Shown: positions 16,822-24,923 of the stretch, piece by piece
How the letters are laid out: each line of letters opens with the position of its first letter
Position numbering within the stretch: position 1 is the first letter of the stretch
Assembly: GCF_018332655.1 (NCBI RefSeq)
Contig: NZ_BOQL01000077.1
Span: 38,675-102,674, forward strand
Origin: Actinoplanes auranticolor
GTDB taxonomy: Bacteria; Actinomycetota; Actinomycetes; Mycobacteriales; Micromonosporaceae
Length of the DNA: 64,000 bases
Reading direction: 5' to 3'
Notes under the pieces: generated by a model
The model's database searches: none
What the model saw: only the letters and a program-made list of their open reading frames with translations
Told to the model about the DNA's origin: nothing
Translations under genes and position numbers: made by a program

Positions 16822-18510
16822 TCAGTCGGCGTCGACGCCGACCCGGCTGCCGGCCGGGCGGGTGGTGACCTTGGCCGAGGCGCTCACCTTGGCCGGTGCC
16901 GGCGAACCGGGCGCCGCGGCCTTGTCGGCCGGCGCGGCCTTGTCGGCCGGTGCCGTCTTCTCAGCCGTCGCGGGCTTCTCCGGGGCGGCGTGCTGGCCGG
17001 CCGACGTCACCGAGGCCTGTCCCGTCGCCGTGGGGGGCTGAGTGGTCGAACGCTGGTCGGTCGGACCCTGAGCGTTTGCCGGCTGGCTGGTCGGACTCTG
17101 AGCGCTCGCCGGCTGGGCGGTCGACCCCTGGGCGCTTGCGGGCTGGGCGGTTGCAGGTCGGGCCGCTGGGGCCTGGGGAGCCGGGGTCTGGGGGGCCGGG
17201 CGCTGAGCGGCGGCCGGGCGCTGGGCGGTCGCGGACTGCTCCGGCCTGTCGTCCTCGTCGTCGTCGGGGTCCGGCGAGGCCGCGGCGGCGAGCACGGCGG
17301 CCGAGGCCAGTTCGGCGACGCGCTTGGCCTCCCGCTGCACCTGGCGGCGGACCTCGGTGGCGCGACGCTCGGCGGCCTCGCCGGCCCGCTTGGCCTCCTC
17401 GACGTGCACCAGCTCACGCTCGAGCTCCGCCTTGACGTCGGTCAGGCGCTGCTGGACGCGTTGGGTCTCCTGCTCGGCCTGCTGGGACCGCTCGACCGCG
17501 TCGGCTGCCTTCTTCTCGGCCTCGGTCACCTTGGCCTGCGCGGTGGCCAGGTCCCGGCCGGCCGCGGCGATCTTGTTCTGCTGGCCGGCGATCTCCTGGC
17601 GGATCGCGGTGGCCTGCTCGTCCGAGCGGCGCAGGACCTCCTCGGCGTACTTGTCGGCCTCGCTGCGCAGGTCGGCGCACTGCTTCTCGACCGCGGCGCG
17701 CATCTGCGTGAGCTCCTGGGTGAGCTCCTGGCGGCGCTGGGCGATCTCGCGGTCGACGGCAGCCTTCAGCTCGGTGCGCTCGCGGTCGGCCTCCGCGCGC
17801 TGCTTCGCCACGTCCTGCTGGGTCTTGTCCCGGAGGGCCTTGATCTCCTGATCGGCCTGCATCCGGGTGGACTTGACGTAGCCCTCGGCCTCGGCCCGCT
17901 GGCGCTGCACCTCGTGCGCGGCGCGCTCGGTGAGCTGCTGGGCCTCGGCGCGGGCCCGGGCGAGGGTGGACTCGGCCTCGGCGCGCAGCTGCTCGGCGGC
18001 CTGGCGGCTGCTCGCGACGGCCTTCTCGGCGGCGGCGCGGCGGGCGGCGTCGACCTTCTCCTCCTCGGCCCGGCGGGCGGCCAGGGTGATCTCGAAGTCG
18101 CGGATGCCGTCGTGGGCGTGCGCCTCGGCCTCGGCGCGGATCCGCTCGGCCTCGGCGAGCCGGGCGGCGATGTCGTCGGTGGCGGAGCTCTTGATGTCGG
18201 CGGCGACCTCCTCGGCCTTGGCGAGGATCTCCTCCACCTTCGGCCCGAGGTGGCGGAAGGAGACCTCGGCCAGACCCGGCTGGCGCCGCGACTGGGCGGC
18301 CTCCTGCTGCAGGCGGTCGATCTGCCCGGCCATCGCCTGGATCTGCGAATAGGCCTGTTCACGCTCACTGACCAGGGCGGCGATCTCGTTCTCGGCCCGC
18401 GCGACGTAGCGCTCGACCTGCTTCTTCTCGTAACCCCGCAGGGCGGTCTCGAAGCTGGGCTCGGAGGCTGCGTCTCCACCGAGACCGAAGATTTCCCCGC
18501 CGTGCGACAT
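16822..18510 (-). CDS. Long coiled-coil protein with DivIVA-like N-terminus (filament type)
   Basis: The product is 562 aa. The N-terminus 'PSFETALRGYEKKQVERYVARAENEIAALVSEREQAYSQI' is a DivIVA-type membrane-targeting/coiled-coil entry. The block 'FRHLGPKVEEILAKAEEVAADI' is shared with FilP/Scy-type proteins. Residues about 100-410 are continuous Ala/Glu/Arg/Gln heptad-type coiled coil. The last 150 residues are disordered and repetitive (Gln-Pro-Ala-Ser/Asn-Ala-Gln units, then Ala/Lys/Pro). ATG at 18510 has GAGG nine bases upstream; an ATG three codons earlier is possible. It lies next to the FilP-like gene in the same order as streptomycete filP/scy, so a role in polar growth or cell shape is likely by analogy. 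Confidence 0.82.
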   Translation of the reverse strand: MSHGGEIFGLGGDAASEPSFETALRGYEKKQVERYVARAENEIAALVSEREQAYSQIQAMAGQIDRLQQEAAQSRRQPGLAEVSFRHLGPKVEEILAKAEEVAADIKSSATDDIAARLAEAERIRAEAEAHAHDGIRDFEITLAARRAEEEKVDAARRAAAEKAVASSRQAAEQLRAEAESTLARARAEAQQLTERAAHEVQRQRAEAEGYVKSTRMQADQEIKALRDKTQQDVAKQRAEADRERTELKAAVDREIAQRRQELTQELTQMRAAVEKQCADLRSEADKYAEEVLRRSDEQATAIRQEIAGQQNKIAAAGRDLATAQAKVTEAEKKAADAVERSQQAEQETQRVQQRLTDVKAELERELVHVEEAKRAGEAAERRATEVRRQVQREAKRVAELASAAVLAAAASPDPDDDEDDRPEQSATAQRPAAAQRPAPQTPAPQAPAARPATAQPASAQGSTAQPASAQSPTSQPANAQGPTDQRSTTQPPTATGQASVTSAGQHAAPEKPATAEKTAPADKAAPADKAAAPGSPAPAKVSASAKVTTRPAGSRVGVDAD

Positions 18511-18620
18511 ACTTTCCATCCTCACATACGCATCGTCCCGTGACGTGTCGATACACACCGGCCTGGCGGGACTATGCGTCTGGTTGCGATTTGTCTGTAC
18601 TCAGGCTACTGGCGGAAACA

Positions 18621-18656
18621 AACGGGCCGTACCGGAGGACTCCGGTACGGCCCGTT
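18621..18656. terminator. Strong hairpin between coiled-coil genes
   Basis: Arms 18621-18636 and 18641-18656 are perfectly complementary (16 bp) around a 4-nt loop (ggac). It lies after the FilP-like stop on the minus strand and before the next coiled-coil start, so it probably ends or attenuates the upstream transcript. Confidence 0.75.
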
Positions 18657-18740
18657 GATGCTTCGCCCAGCCCACCCGGTCGTCTCCACCGTGGCGCACA
18701 CCTCGGGGCGGCGCAACCGGGGACCCGGGTGGTGAACGAC

Positions 18741-20039
18741 TCAGCTCGTCTTGGCAACCGCCTCGGTCTTGCCGGCGTCGCCGGCCTCGGCCGGACGCTG
18801 GGCCGGGGCGTCCGCCTTGGCCTCGGCCTGCTTGACGGCCTCGGCCGCCTTGGCCGCCGCACCGACTGTCGGCACCAGGCCGGAGAGGCCGGAGAGCATC
18901 TGGCCGAGCTGGTTGGTGACGGCGTCCTTCTGCCGGGTCAGGTCCTCGACCTCGCGCTTGGCGGCCTGCGTGGTGAGCTCGGCCTCGGTACGCGCCTCGC
19001 TGAGCAGCCGCTGCGACTCGGAGCGGGCCTCGGTGACCGTCTTCTCCGCGAGGGCGCGGGCCTTCTCGACGGTCTCGACGGCGGTGCGCTCGGACTCGAC
19101 CCGGCGGCTCTCGGCGCGCTGCTCGATCTCCTTGGCCCGGTCCTCGGCCGCGCGGGCCCGCTCCTCGGCCTCGGCCACCATCTTCTGGGTGGCGCTGACC
19201 TGGGCGGCGTGCCGCTGCGACTCCTCGCGCTCGCTCTTCTCCCGGCGCTCGGCGGTCTCCAGCGCGAGGGCCTGCAGGTCCTTGTCGCGCTTGTCGCGGG
19301 CGTCGGTGAGCATCTTGGTGGCTTCGGCGCGCTTCTCCTCGGCCTCGCGGGCCGCCTTCGCGCGCAGCTGGGTGATCTCCCGCTCGGCGGTGGCCCGCAG
19401 CGAGGCGACCTCGCGCTCGACGGTCGACTTGAGCTCGGCGACCTCGTGCGCGGTGACCGTGCGCAGCTGCTTGGTCTCGCGGTCGGCGTCGGACCGCAGG
19501 GTGTCGGCCTCGCGCCGGGCCTGCACCCTGTTCTCCGCGGCCTCGCGCTCGGCCTGCGTGCGGACCTGCCCCGCCTCACGCTCGGCAGTCGCCTTCATCG
19601 CGGCGGCCTCGGCCCGGGCCTTGTCGGTGATCTCGCGGGCCTCGAGGCGCGCGGCGGAGAGGATGCCCTCGGACTCCCGCTTGGCCTCGCTGCGGTGGTC
19701 GTTGGCCTGTTCCTCGGCCAGCCGCAGGATCTGCTCGACCCGGGTGCCCAGCCCGGAGAGGGTCGGCCGGTTGTTCTCCTCGAGGAGCTTGTTGCTGTCG
19801 GCCAGCTTCTGCTCGAGGGCGTTGAGGCGCTGCTCCGCCTGGCGCAGCCGGCGCTGCGCGTCGTTCATCCGCTGTTCGGCCTCGCCGCGGGCCTGCTCGG
19901 ACTGGTTCAGGGCGGCGATGAGCCTGCCGAGGTGGGCGTCCACCTGTCCGCGGTCGTATCCACGCAGGACAACAGTGAAGTCGTGCTGCGAATTTGCGGT
20001 CTCGAAGAACGCGAGATTGGCATCCTGCTGCTGGGGCAT
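18741..20039 (-). CDS. filP: FilP-like intermediate-filament-type coiled-coil protein
   Basis: Cytoskeletal-type protein of 432 aa. The N-terminus 'HDFTVVLRGYDRGQVDAHLGRLIAAL' is the DivIVA-like entry. 'LSGLGTRVEQILRLAEEQANDHRSEAKRESE' closely matches the 'GLGARVEKILRLAEEEA' block I recall from Streptomyces FilP. An almost uninterrupted Ala/Glu/Arg coiled coil of about 280 residues follows, then 'LTRQKDAVTNQLGQMLSGLSGLVP' and a disordered Ala/Lys tail. It is longer than the roughly 310-aa streptomycete FilP. Position between a second coiled-coil gene and methylmalonyl-CoA epimerase matches the Streptomyces filP-scy-mce locus. The ATG lacks a clear ribosome site; no better in-frame start is visible. 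Confidence 0.8.
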   Translation of the reverse strand: MPQQQDANLAFFETANSQHDFTVVLRGYDRGQVDAHLGRLIAALNQSEQARGEAEQRMNDAQRRLRQAEQRLNALEQKLADSNKLLEENNRPTLSGLGTRVEQILRLAEEQANDHRSEAKRESEGILSAARLEAREITDKARAEAAAMKATAEREAGQVRTQAEREAAENRVQARREADTLRSDADRETKQLRTVTAHEVAELKSTVEREVASLRATAEREITQLRAKAAREAEEKRAEATKMLTDARDKRDKDLQALALETAERREKSEREESQRHAAQVSATQKMVAEAEERARAAEDRAKEIEQRAESRRVESERTAVETVEKARALAEKTVTEARSESQRLLSEARTEAELTTQAAKREVEDLTRQKDAVTNQLGQMLSGLSGLVPTVGAAAKAAEAVKQAEAKADAPAQRPAEAGDAGKTEAVAKTS

Positions 20040-20319
20040 TGGGACATACTGGCAGACCCCCCAGGGGGCCACGCAAGACCGTACGGGCCGGGTATTCCGC
20101 CCTGTGATCACCTTCTGCCCGCCCGCCGAGGGCGGATGTCGGCCGTTCGGGTGGCATCGAAGGGCGCCTGCCCGCGCAGCGTTGCCGCGCCACTACCTGC
20201 TGTGCCGTCCCGAAGCGAAAGATCGTCCCACAGGGCCACCGGTCGCCGCTGCGCGATGGTCACGATCCTGCCAGTCAGCAGCCCTGCCGTCAGGATGTTT
20301 CACCCGCAAGGCGTACGAA

Positions 20320-20754
20320 TCAGGCAGGCTCCACCAACTCCACCAGAACGCCCCCGGCGTCCTTGGGGTGCACGAAGTTGATCCGTGAGCCGGCCGTCCC
20401 GCGCCGCGGCTCGTCATAGAGCAGTCGCAGCCCGCGGGCGCGCAGGGCGGCGGCGGCCGCGTCGACGTCGGCCACCGTGTAGGCGAGCTGCTGCAGGCCG
20501 GGGCCGCTGCGATCGAGGAACTTCGCGATCGCGGAGTCGGGGCGCAGCGGGGCGAGCAGCTGGATCCGGGCACCCGTGCCGTCGTCGCCGGCGGCCAGCA
20601 TCGCCTCGCGGACGCCCTGCTCCTCGTTCGTCTCCTGGTGAACGCACCGCAGGCCGAAGGCCCGGTCGTAGAAGGCGATCGCTTCGTCCAGGTCGGCCAC
20701 GGCGATCCCGACGTGATCGACTCGCAGCAGGCCCACGGGCGGCAGAGAATCCAT
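20320..20754 (-). CDS. mce: Methylmalonyl-CoA epimerase
   Basis: Interconverts (2R)- and (2S)-methylmalonyl-CoA on the propionate route. The 144 aa form the usual two VOC half-modules. Expected metal ligands are His14 ('RVDHVGIAV'), Gln65 ('ARIQLLAPL') and Glu139 ('GVLVELVEP'). At the place where characterised enzymes have the 'LHH' histidine the sequence reads 'GPGLQQLAYTV' (Gln88-Gln89), so the third ligand may be Gln. A -10-like TACACT (minus strand, 20767-20762) lies 7 bp before ATG, suggesting a leaderless mRNA. It is divergent from the thiolase gene, sharing a 61-bp control region with the site at 20778-20793. Confidence 0.9.
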   Translation of the reverse strand: MDSLPPVGLLRVDHVGIAVADLDEAIAFYDRAFGLRCVHQETNEEQGVREAMLAAGDDGTGARIQLLAPLRPDSAIAKFLDRSGPGLQQLAYTVADVDAAAAALRARGLRLLYDEPRRGTAGSRINFVHPKDAGGVLVELVEPA

Positions 20755-20777
20755 GCTGGAGAGTGTACTAGGCTGTA

Positions 20778-20793
20778 CTTAACCATCGTTCAG
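20778..20793. promoter_or_regulatory. Putative acyl-CoA regulator site in the mce/thiolase control region
   Basis: CTTAACCATCGTTCAG (reverse complement CTGAACGATGGTTAAG). It lies 24 bp from the mce start and 22 bp from the thiolase start, so it could control both. Similar to sites at 1814, 30048 and 54210. Confidence 0.6.
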
Positions 20794-20815
20794 GCCCATA
20801 GAAAGCGAAGCTCCC

Positions 20816-22000
20816 GTGACCAGCTCGGTGATCGTCAGCGGCGCCCGTACCCCCATGGGCCGCCTCCTCGGCAACCTCAGGAACGTGCCCGCCACCGCCC
20901 TCGGCGGGTACGCCATCGCCGCCGCCCTCGAACGCGCGGGCGTGGCCCCGGAGCAGGCGCAGTACGTGATCATGGGCCAGGTGCTGCAGGCCGGCACCGG
21001 GCAGATCACCGCCCGGCAGGCCGCCGTGGCCGCGGGCATCCCGATGACCACGCCCGCGGTGACGGTCAACAAGGTCTGCCTCTCCGGCCTCGACGCGATC
21101 GCGCTGGCCGACCAGCTCATCCGGGCCGGCGAGTTCGACATCGTGGTGGCCGGTGGCATGGAGTCGATGACCAACGCGCCGCACCTGCTGATGGGTCAGC
21201 GCCAGGGCAAGAAGTACGGCGACATCCTGGTCCGCGACCACACCGCCTTCGACGGGCTGATGGACCCGTGGGACGGCATCTCGATGGGTGAGTCCACCGA
21301 GCGCAGCGGCGCCGGCCTGGGCATCAGCCGGGCCGAGCAGGACGCCTTCGCCGCGCTGAGCCACCAGCGCGCGGCCGCCGCCCAGCGCGAGGGACGCTTC
21401 GCCGAGGAGATCGTGCCGGTCAAGGCCGGCCTGCGCGGGGTCGACAAGTTGATCGACACCGACGAGGGCGTCCGCCCGGACGCGACCGCCGAGTCGCTCG
21501 CCGGCCTGCGCCCGGCCTTCGCCAAGGACGGCACGATCACCGCCGGCAGCGCCTCACCGATCTCCGACGGCGCCGCGGCGGTCGTGGTGATGAGCCGGGC
21601 CAAGGCCGAGGAGCTGGGGCTGACCTGGCTGGCCGAGATCGGCGCGCACGGCAACGTGGCCGGGCCGGACAGCTCGCTGCAGGCCCAGCCGGCCAACGCC
21701 ATCCGGCACGCGCTGGGCAAGGCCGGCCGGTCCGTCGCCGATCTCGACCTGATCGAGATGAACGAGGCGTTCGCCCAGGTCGTGCTGCACTCCATGCGCG
21801 AGCTCAAGGTCAACGAGGACATCGTCAACGTCAACGGCGGCGCGATCGCCCTGGGTCACCCGATCGGCATGTCCGGCGCCCGGCTGGTGCTGACCCTGGC
21901 GATGGAGCTCAGGCGGCGCGGCGGCGGGTTCGGCGCGGCCGCGCTGTGCGGTGGCGGCGGTCAGGGCGATGCGCTGCTCATCACGGTGCCCGCCGCCTGA
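20816..22000 (+). CDS. Acetyl-CoA C-acetyltransferase (thiolase)
   Basis: Condenses or cleaves acetyl-CoA/acetoacetyl-CoA units. The 394 aa have the full thiolase set: nucleophile Cys88 in 'NKVCLSGLDAIALA', His348 in 'GGAIALGHPIGMSGARLV', Cys378 in 'AALCGGGGQGDA', plus 'NEAFAQVVLHSM'. The start is GTG with no strong ribosome site. It is transcribed away from the epimerase gene and 35 bp before meaB, so thiolase and meaB probably form an operon. The same neighbours (epimerase, thiolase) occur in M. tuberculosis (Rv1322A-Rv1323) and Streptomyces, from memory. Confidence 0.94.
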   Translation: MTSSVIVSGARTPMGRLLGNLRNVPATALGGYAIAAALERAGVAPEQAQYVIMGQVLQAGTGQITARQAAVAAGIPMTTPAVTVNKVCLSGLDAIALADQLIRAGEFDIVVAGGMESMTNAPHLLMGQRQGKKYGDILVRDHTAFDGLMDPWDGISMGESTERSGAGLGISRAEQDAFAALSHQRAAAAQREGRFAEEIVPVKAGLRGVDKLIDTDEGVRPDATAESLAGLRPAFAKDGTITAGSASPISDGAAAVVVMSRAKAEELGLTWLAEIGAHGNVAGPDSSLQAQPANAIRHALGKAGRSVADLDLIEMNEAFAQVVLHSMRELKVNEDIVNVNGGAIALGHPIGMSGARLVLTLAMELRRRGGGFGAAALCGGGGQGDALLITVPAA

Positions 22001-22035
22001 TCGCGGGACGCCCGATCGTGGGAGAGGATGGCGGG

Positions 22036-23001
22036 GTGACCATCTCCGCGCGGCCGGGCCGCGACGTGCCGACGCTCGTGGCCCGGGCCCGTGAGGGTGA
22101 TCCGCGCTCGGTGGCCCGGCTGATCAGCCTCGTGGAGAACGGCGACCCGAAGCTGGCGGAGGTGGCCGCCGCGCTGGCCCCGTACGCGGGCCGGGCCCAG
22201 GTCGTGGGTCTGACCGGCTCGCCCGGGGTGGGCAAGTCGACCACCACCAACGAGCTGGTCCGCTCGCTGCGGGCCGCCGGGCACCGGGTCGGTGTGCTCG
22301 CCGTGGACCCGTCCAGCCCGTTCACCGGCGGCGCCATCCTGGGCGACCGGATCCGGATGCAGGACCACACCGGCGACCCCGGCGTCTACATCCGCTCGAT
22401 GTCCAGCCGGGGGCAGCTCGGCGGGCTGGCCGCGGCCACCCCGCAGGCGGTGCGCGTGCTGGAGGGCGCGGGCTGCGACGTGGTGCTGGTGGAGACCGTC
22501 GGGGTCGGGCAGGCCGAGGTGGAGATCGCCTCGCTGGCCGACACCACGCTGGTGCTGCTGGCGCCCGGGATGGGTGACGCGATCCAGGCGGTCAAGGCCG
22601 GCATCCTGGAGATCGCCGACGTCTTCGTGGTCAACAAGGCGGACCGGCCGGGCGCGGACGCCACCTACCGCGACATCCAGGGCATGCTCTCGCTGGGCGA
22701 GCGCGCTGCCGGGGACTGGCGGCCGCAGGTGGTGCGGGCGGTGGCGGTCAAGGGCGAGGGTGTCGACGACGTCGTCGCGGCGATCGAGAAACACCGGGCC
22801 TGGCTGGAGTCCTCCGGCCGGCTGCAGGCCCGGCGCGAGGCGCGGGCCGCCGCGGAGGTCGAGGCGATCGCGCTCGGCACGCTGCGGGCCCGGCTGGGCT
22901 CGCTGCGCGAGGGTACGGCGCTCAGCGACCTCGCCGCCCGGGTCGCCGCGGGCTCGCTGGACCCGTACGCCGCCGCCGACGACCTGATCAAGGATCTCTA
23001 G
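22036..23001 (+). CDS. meaB: MeaB-type GTPase, chaperone of B12-dependent acyl-CoA mutase
   Basis: G-protein that guards and reloads adenosylcobalamin in methylmalonyl-CoA or isobutyryl-CoA mutase. GTG at 22036 (preceded by GGGAGAGG) gives 321 aa. Walker A is 'GLTGSPGVGKSTTTNEL', the switch region includes 'AVDPSSPFTGGAILGDRIRMQ', followed by 'LVETVGVGQAEVEIASLAD', and the base-specificity motif 'NKADRPGAD'. It follows thiolase in the same direction and overlaps the convergent padR stop by 4 bp. Its natural partner in this window is the IcmA-type mutase at 30.1 kb. Confidence 0.94.
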   Translation: MTISARPGRDVPTLVARAREGDPRSVARLISLVENGDPKLAEVAAALAPYAGRAQVVGLTGSPGVGKSTTTNELVRSLRAAGHRVGVLAVDPSSPFTGGAILGDRIRMQDHTGDPGVYIRSMSSRGQLGGLAAATPQAVRVLEGAGCDVVLVETVGVGQAEVEIASLADTTLVLLAPGMGDAIQAVKAGILEIADVFVVNKADRPGADATYRDIQGMLSLGERAAGDWRPQVVRAVAVKGEGVDDVVAAIEKHRAWLESSGRLQARREARAAAEVEAIALGTLRARLGSLREGTALSDLAARVAAGSLDPYAAADDLIKDL

Positions 23002-23594
23002 CCGAAGCGGGCGAGCGTCTCCGCGATCAGGGCCTCGTCCCAGTCGAGCCGCCCGGTGCGCAGGTCGTCGATCAGCGCCCGCAGCCAGTCCAGCTCGGCG
23101 CGCAGCATCGCGGCGCGGTATTCGTCCTCGATCAGGAACAACCGGGGCAGCCCGGGCGGCGCCTGCTGCTCGATCAGCGCCAGCTTCCCGGCCAGCGCGG
23201 CCACCCGGCGCTCCAGCAGGGTGCACACCTCGCCCGGGGGCAGGATCGGCAGGAACGCCAGCGCGGCGGGAAACTCGGGGAACTCCCGGGCCGGGGCCGG
23301 CAGCATGGCGGTCAGCCAGCGGCGCAGCGTCGCCGCGCCGGCCTCGGTGATCTCGTAGACCGTGCGTTCCGGGCGTCCCGCCTCGCGGGTGGTGCCGCCG
23401 GGGCGGGCCAGCCCGTCCCGGACGAGCCGGTCCAGCGCCTGGTAGACGCTGTTGCGTTGGGCCACGTTGACCAGCTGGTCCTGGCCGCGTTCCTTGATCA
23501 TCTGCTGCATCCGGTACGGGTGCGTGGGCGCTTCGAGCAGCAGGGCCAGCAGCACCATCGCCAGCGTGGACCGGCGCGGCTCCGCAGACGTCAT
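22998..23594 (-). CDS. PadR family transcriptional regulator
   Basis: DNA-binding regulator of 198 aa. The winged-helix domain is near the N-terminus: 'TLAMVLLALLLEAPTHPYRMQQMIKERGQ', then 'QRNSVYQALDRLVRDGLAR' as recognition helix and 'RTVYEITEAGAATLRRWL' as wing. The C-terminal half is a helical Vir-type dimerisation/ligand domain ending 'DLRTGRLDWDEALIAETLARFG'. It is divergent from the flavin monooxygenase gene, the common arrangement for a repressor of that gene; the palindrome at 23647-23663 is the best operator candidate. Confidence 0.9.
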   Translation of the reverse strand: MTSAEPRRSTLAMVLLALLLEAPTHPYRMQQMIKERGQDQLVNVAQRNSVYQALDRLVRDGLARPGGTTREAGRPERTVYEITEAGAATLRRWLTAMLPAPAREFPEFPAALAFLPILPPGEVCTLLERRVAALAGKLALIEQQAPPGLPRLFLIEDEYRAAMLRAELDWLRALIDDLRTGRLDWDEALIAETLARFG

Positions 23595-23646
23595 GACCTC
23601 AGCCTAGGGGCTTTCTCAGGGTTGTCTCTCTTAGTAATGGCATGGA

Positions 23647-23663
23647 TAGTCATTCTATGACTA
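23647..23663. promoter_or_regulatory. Palindrome at the monooxygenase start, candidate PadR operator
   Basis: TAGTCATTCTATGACTA: perfect 7-bp arms with a 3-bp spacer, overlapping the ATG at 23657. A related half-site CTTAGTAATG lies at 23630-23639. Confidence 0.5.
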
Positions 23664-24838
23664 AGAACGCTGTCGTGGCCGGTGGCGGCATCGCCGGCAC
23701 GGTCGCCGCCATCGCCCTGCACGACGCCGGCTTCGCTCCGGTGATTCACGAGGCGCACGACCGGGGGGCCGACGAGCGCGGCTCTTTCCTCACCGTCGCC
23801 GTGAACGGACTGGCCGCCCTGCGCACGCTGGGACTCGACCCGGACCGGCTCTTCGCCGCGGGCTTCGCGACCCCGGCCATGGTGCTGCGCAACGCCGCCG
23901 GCCGGCAGCTCGCCCGGCTGCCGCTCGGCGGGCCGGACCCGGACGGCACGACCACCACCACGATCCGGCGCGCCGACCTCTACCTGGCCCTGCGCGGCGA
24001 GGCCGAACGGCGCGACATCCCGGTCCGGTACGGCCGGCGCCTCACCGGCCGCACCTGCTCACCCGCCGGGGTGACCGCCCACTTCGCCGACGGCACCACG
24101 GCCGGTGGTGATCTGCTGATCGGTGCCGACGGTCTGCACTCGCGGACCCGCTCGGCCCTGGACCCGGCGGCGCCCGCGCCGCACTATCTGGGCCTGCTCA
24201 ACGCGGGCGGCCACACGGCCGGGCCGGTCCCGCCGGCGCTGCGTGCCGAGCCGGGGGTGATGCAGATGGCCTTCGGGCGGCGGGCGTTCTTCGGCTGGGT
24301 CACCGCCCCCGACGACTCGGTCTGGTGGTTCGCCAATCCGCCGCGCCGGCGCCCGGCCGGGCCCCTCGAGTTCGGTCCGGCCGCCTGGCGGGCCGAGCTG
24401 CTGGAGCTGTTCGCCGCGGACGCGGTGCCGGCAGCGGCGATCATCCGGGCCGCCGACGAGATCGTCGGCCCGTGGAACACCTGGGACCTGCCGCGGGTAC
24501 CGGTCTGGCGCGACGACCGCACGATCCTGATCGGCGACGCCGCGCACGCCGTCTCGCCGTCCTCAGGCCAGGGCGCGTCGATGGCGATCGAGGACGCCGT
24601 CACCCTGGGCCGTTGCCTGCGGGCCCGTTCGGACATCGCGGCGGCGCTGGCGGACTACGAGCACCTGCGCCGGGGCCGGGTGGAGAAGGTCGTCGCGTAC
24701 GGGCGGCGCAGCGGCAGCACCAAGACCGCCGGACCGGTCGGCGCCGCCGTACGGGACGCGCTGACGCCGCTGGTCATGCGCCTGCTCTATCGCAAGAGCA
24801 ACCCCCAGGCCTGGATCCTCGAGCACCGGATCGGCTGA
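23657..24838 (+). CDS. FAD-dependent monooxygenase (class A)
   Basis: Soluble flavoprotein hydroxylase of 393 aa. The FAD-binding Rossmann motif 'VVAGGGIAGTVAAIALHDAGF' is at the N-terminus (GGGIAG residues 9-14). The 'DG' motif is 'LLIGADGLHSRTRSAL' and the 'GD' motif is 'ILIGDAAHAVSPSSGQGASMAIEDAVTL'. This is the PHBH/TetX/Rox-like group acting on aromatic or polycyclic compounds; the substrate is unknown, and drug inactivation is one possibility. ATG at 23657 fits the family N-terminus; an ATG at 23642 adds five residues. It is likely controlled by the divergent PadR protein. Confidence 0.9.
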   Translation: MTKNAVVAGGGIAGTVAAIALHDAGFAPVIHEAHDRGADERGSFLTVAVNGLAALRTLGLDPDRLFAAGFATPAMVLRNAAGRQLARLPLGGPDPDGTTTTTIRRADLYLALRGEAERRDIPVRYGRRLTGRTCSPAGVTAHFADGTTAGGDLLIGADGLHSRTRSALDPAAPAPHYLGLLNAGGHTAGPVPPALRAEPGVMQMAFGRRAFFGWVTAPDDSVWWFANPPRRRPAGPLEFGPAAWRAELLELFAADAVPAAAIIRAADEIVGPWNTWDLPRVPVWRDDRTILIGDAAHAVSPSSGQGASMAIEDAVTLGRCLRARSDIAAALADYEHLRRGRVEKVVAYGRRSGSTKTAGPVGAAVRDALTPLVMRLLYRKSNPQAWILEHRIG

Positions 24839-24923
24839 ACCGCTCAGCCCCGGCCCCGCGCCGCCGAATGGACGGTGCAGTTCTCCCGCTGTCCGGCGGT
24901 GACGACCGACGAACGGGGTGACC

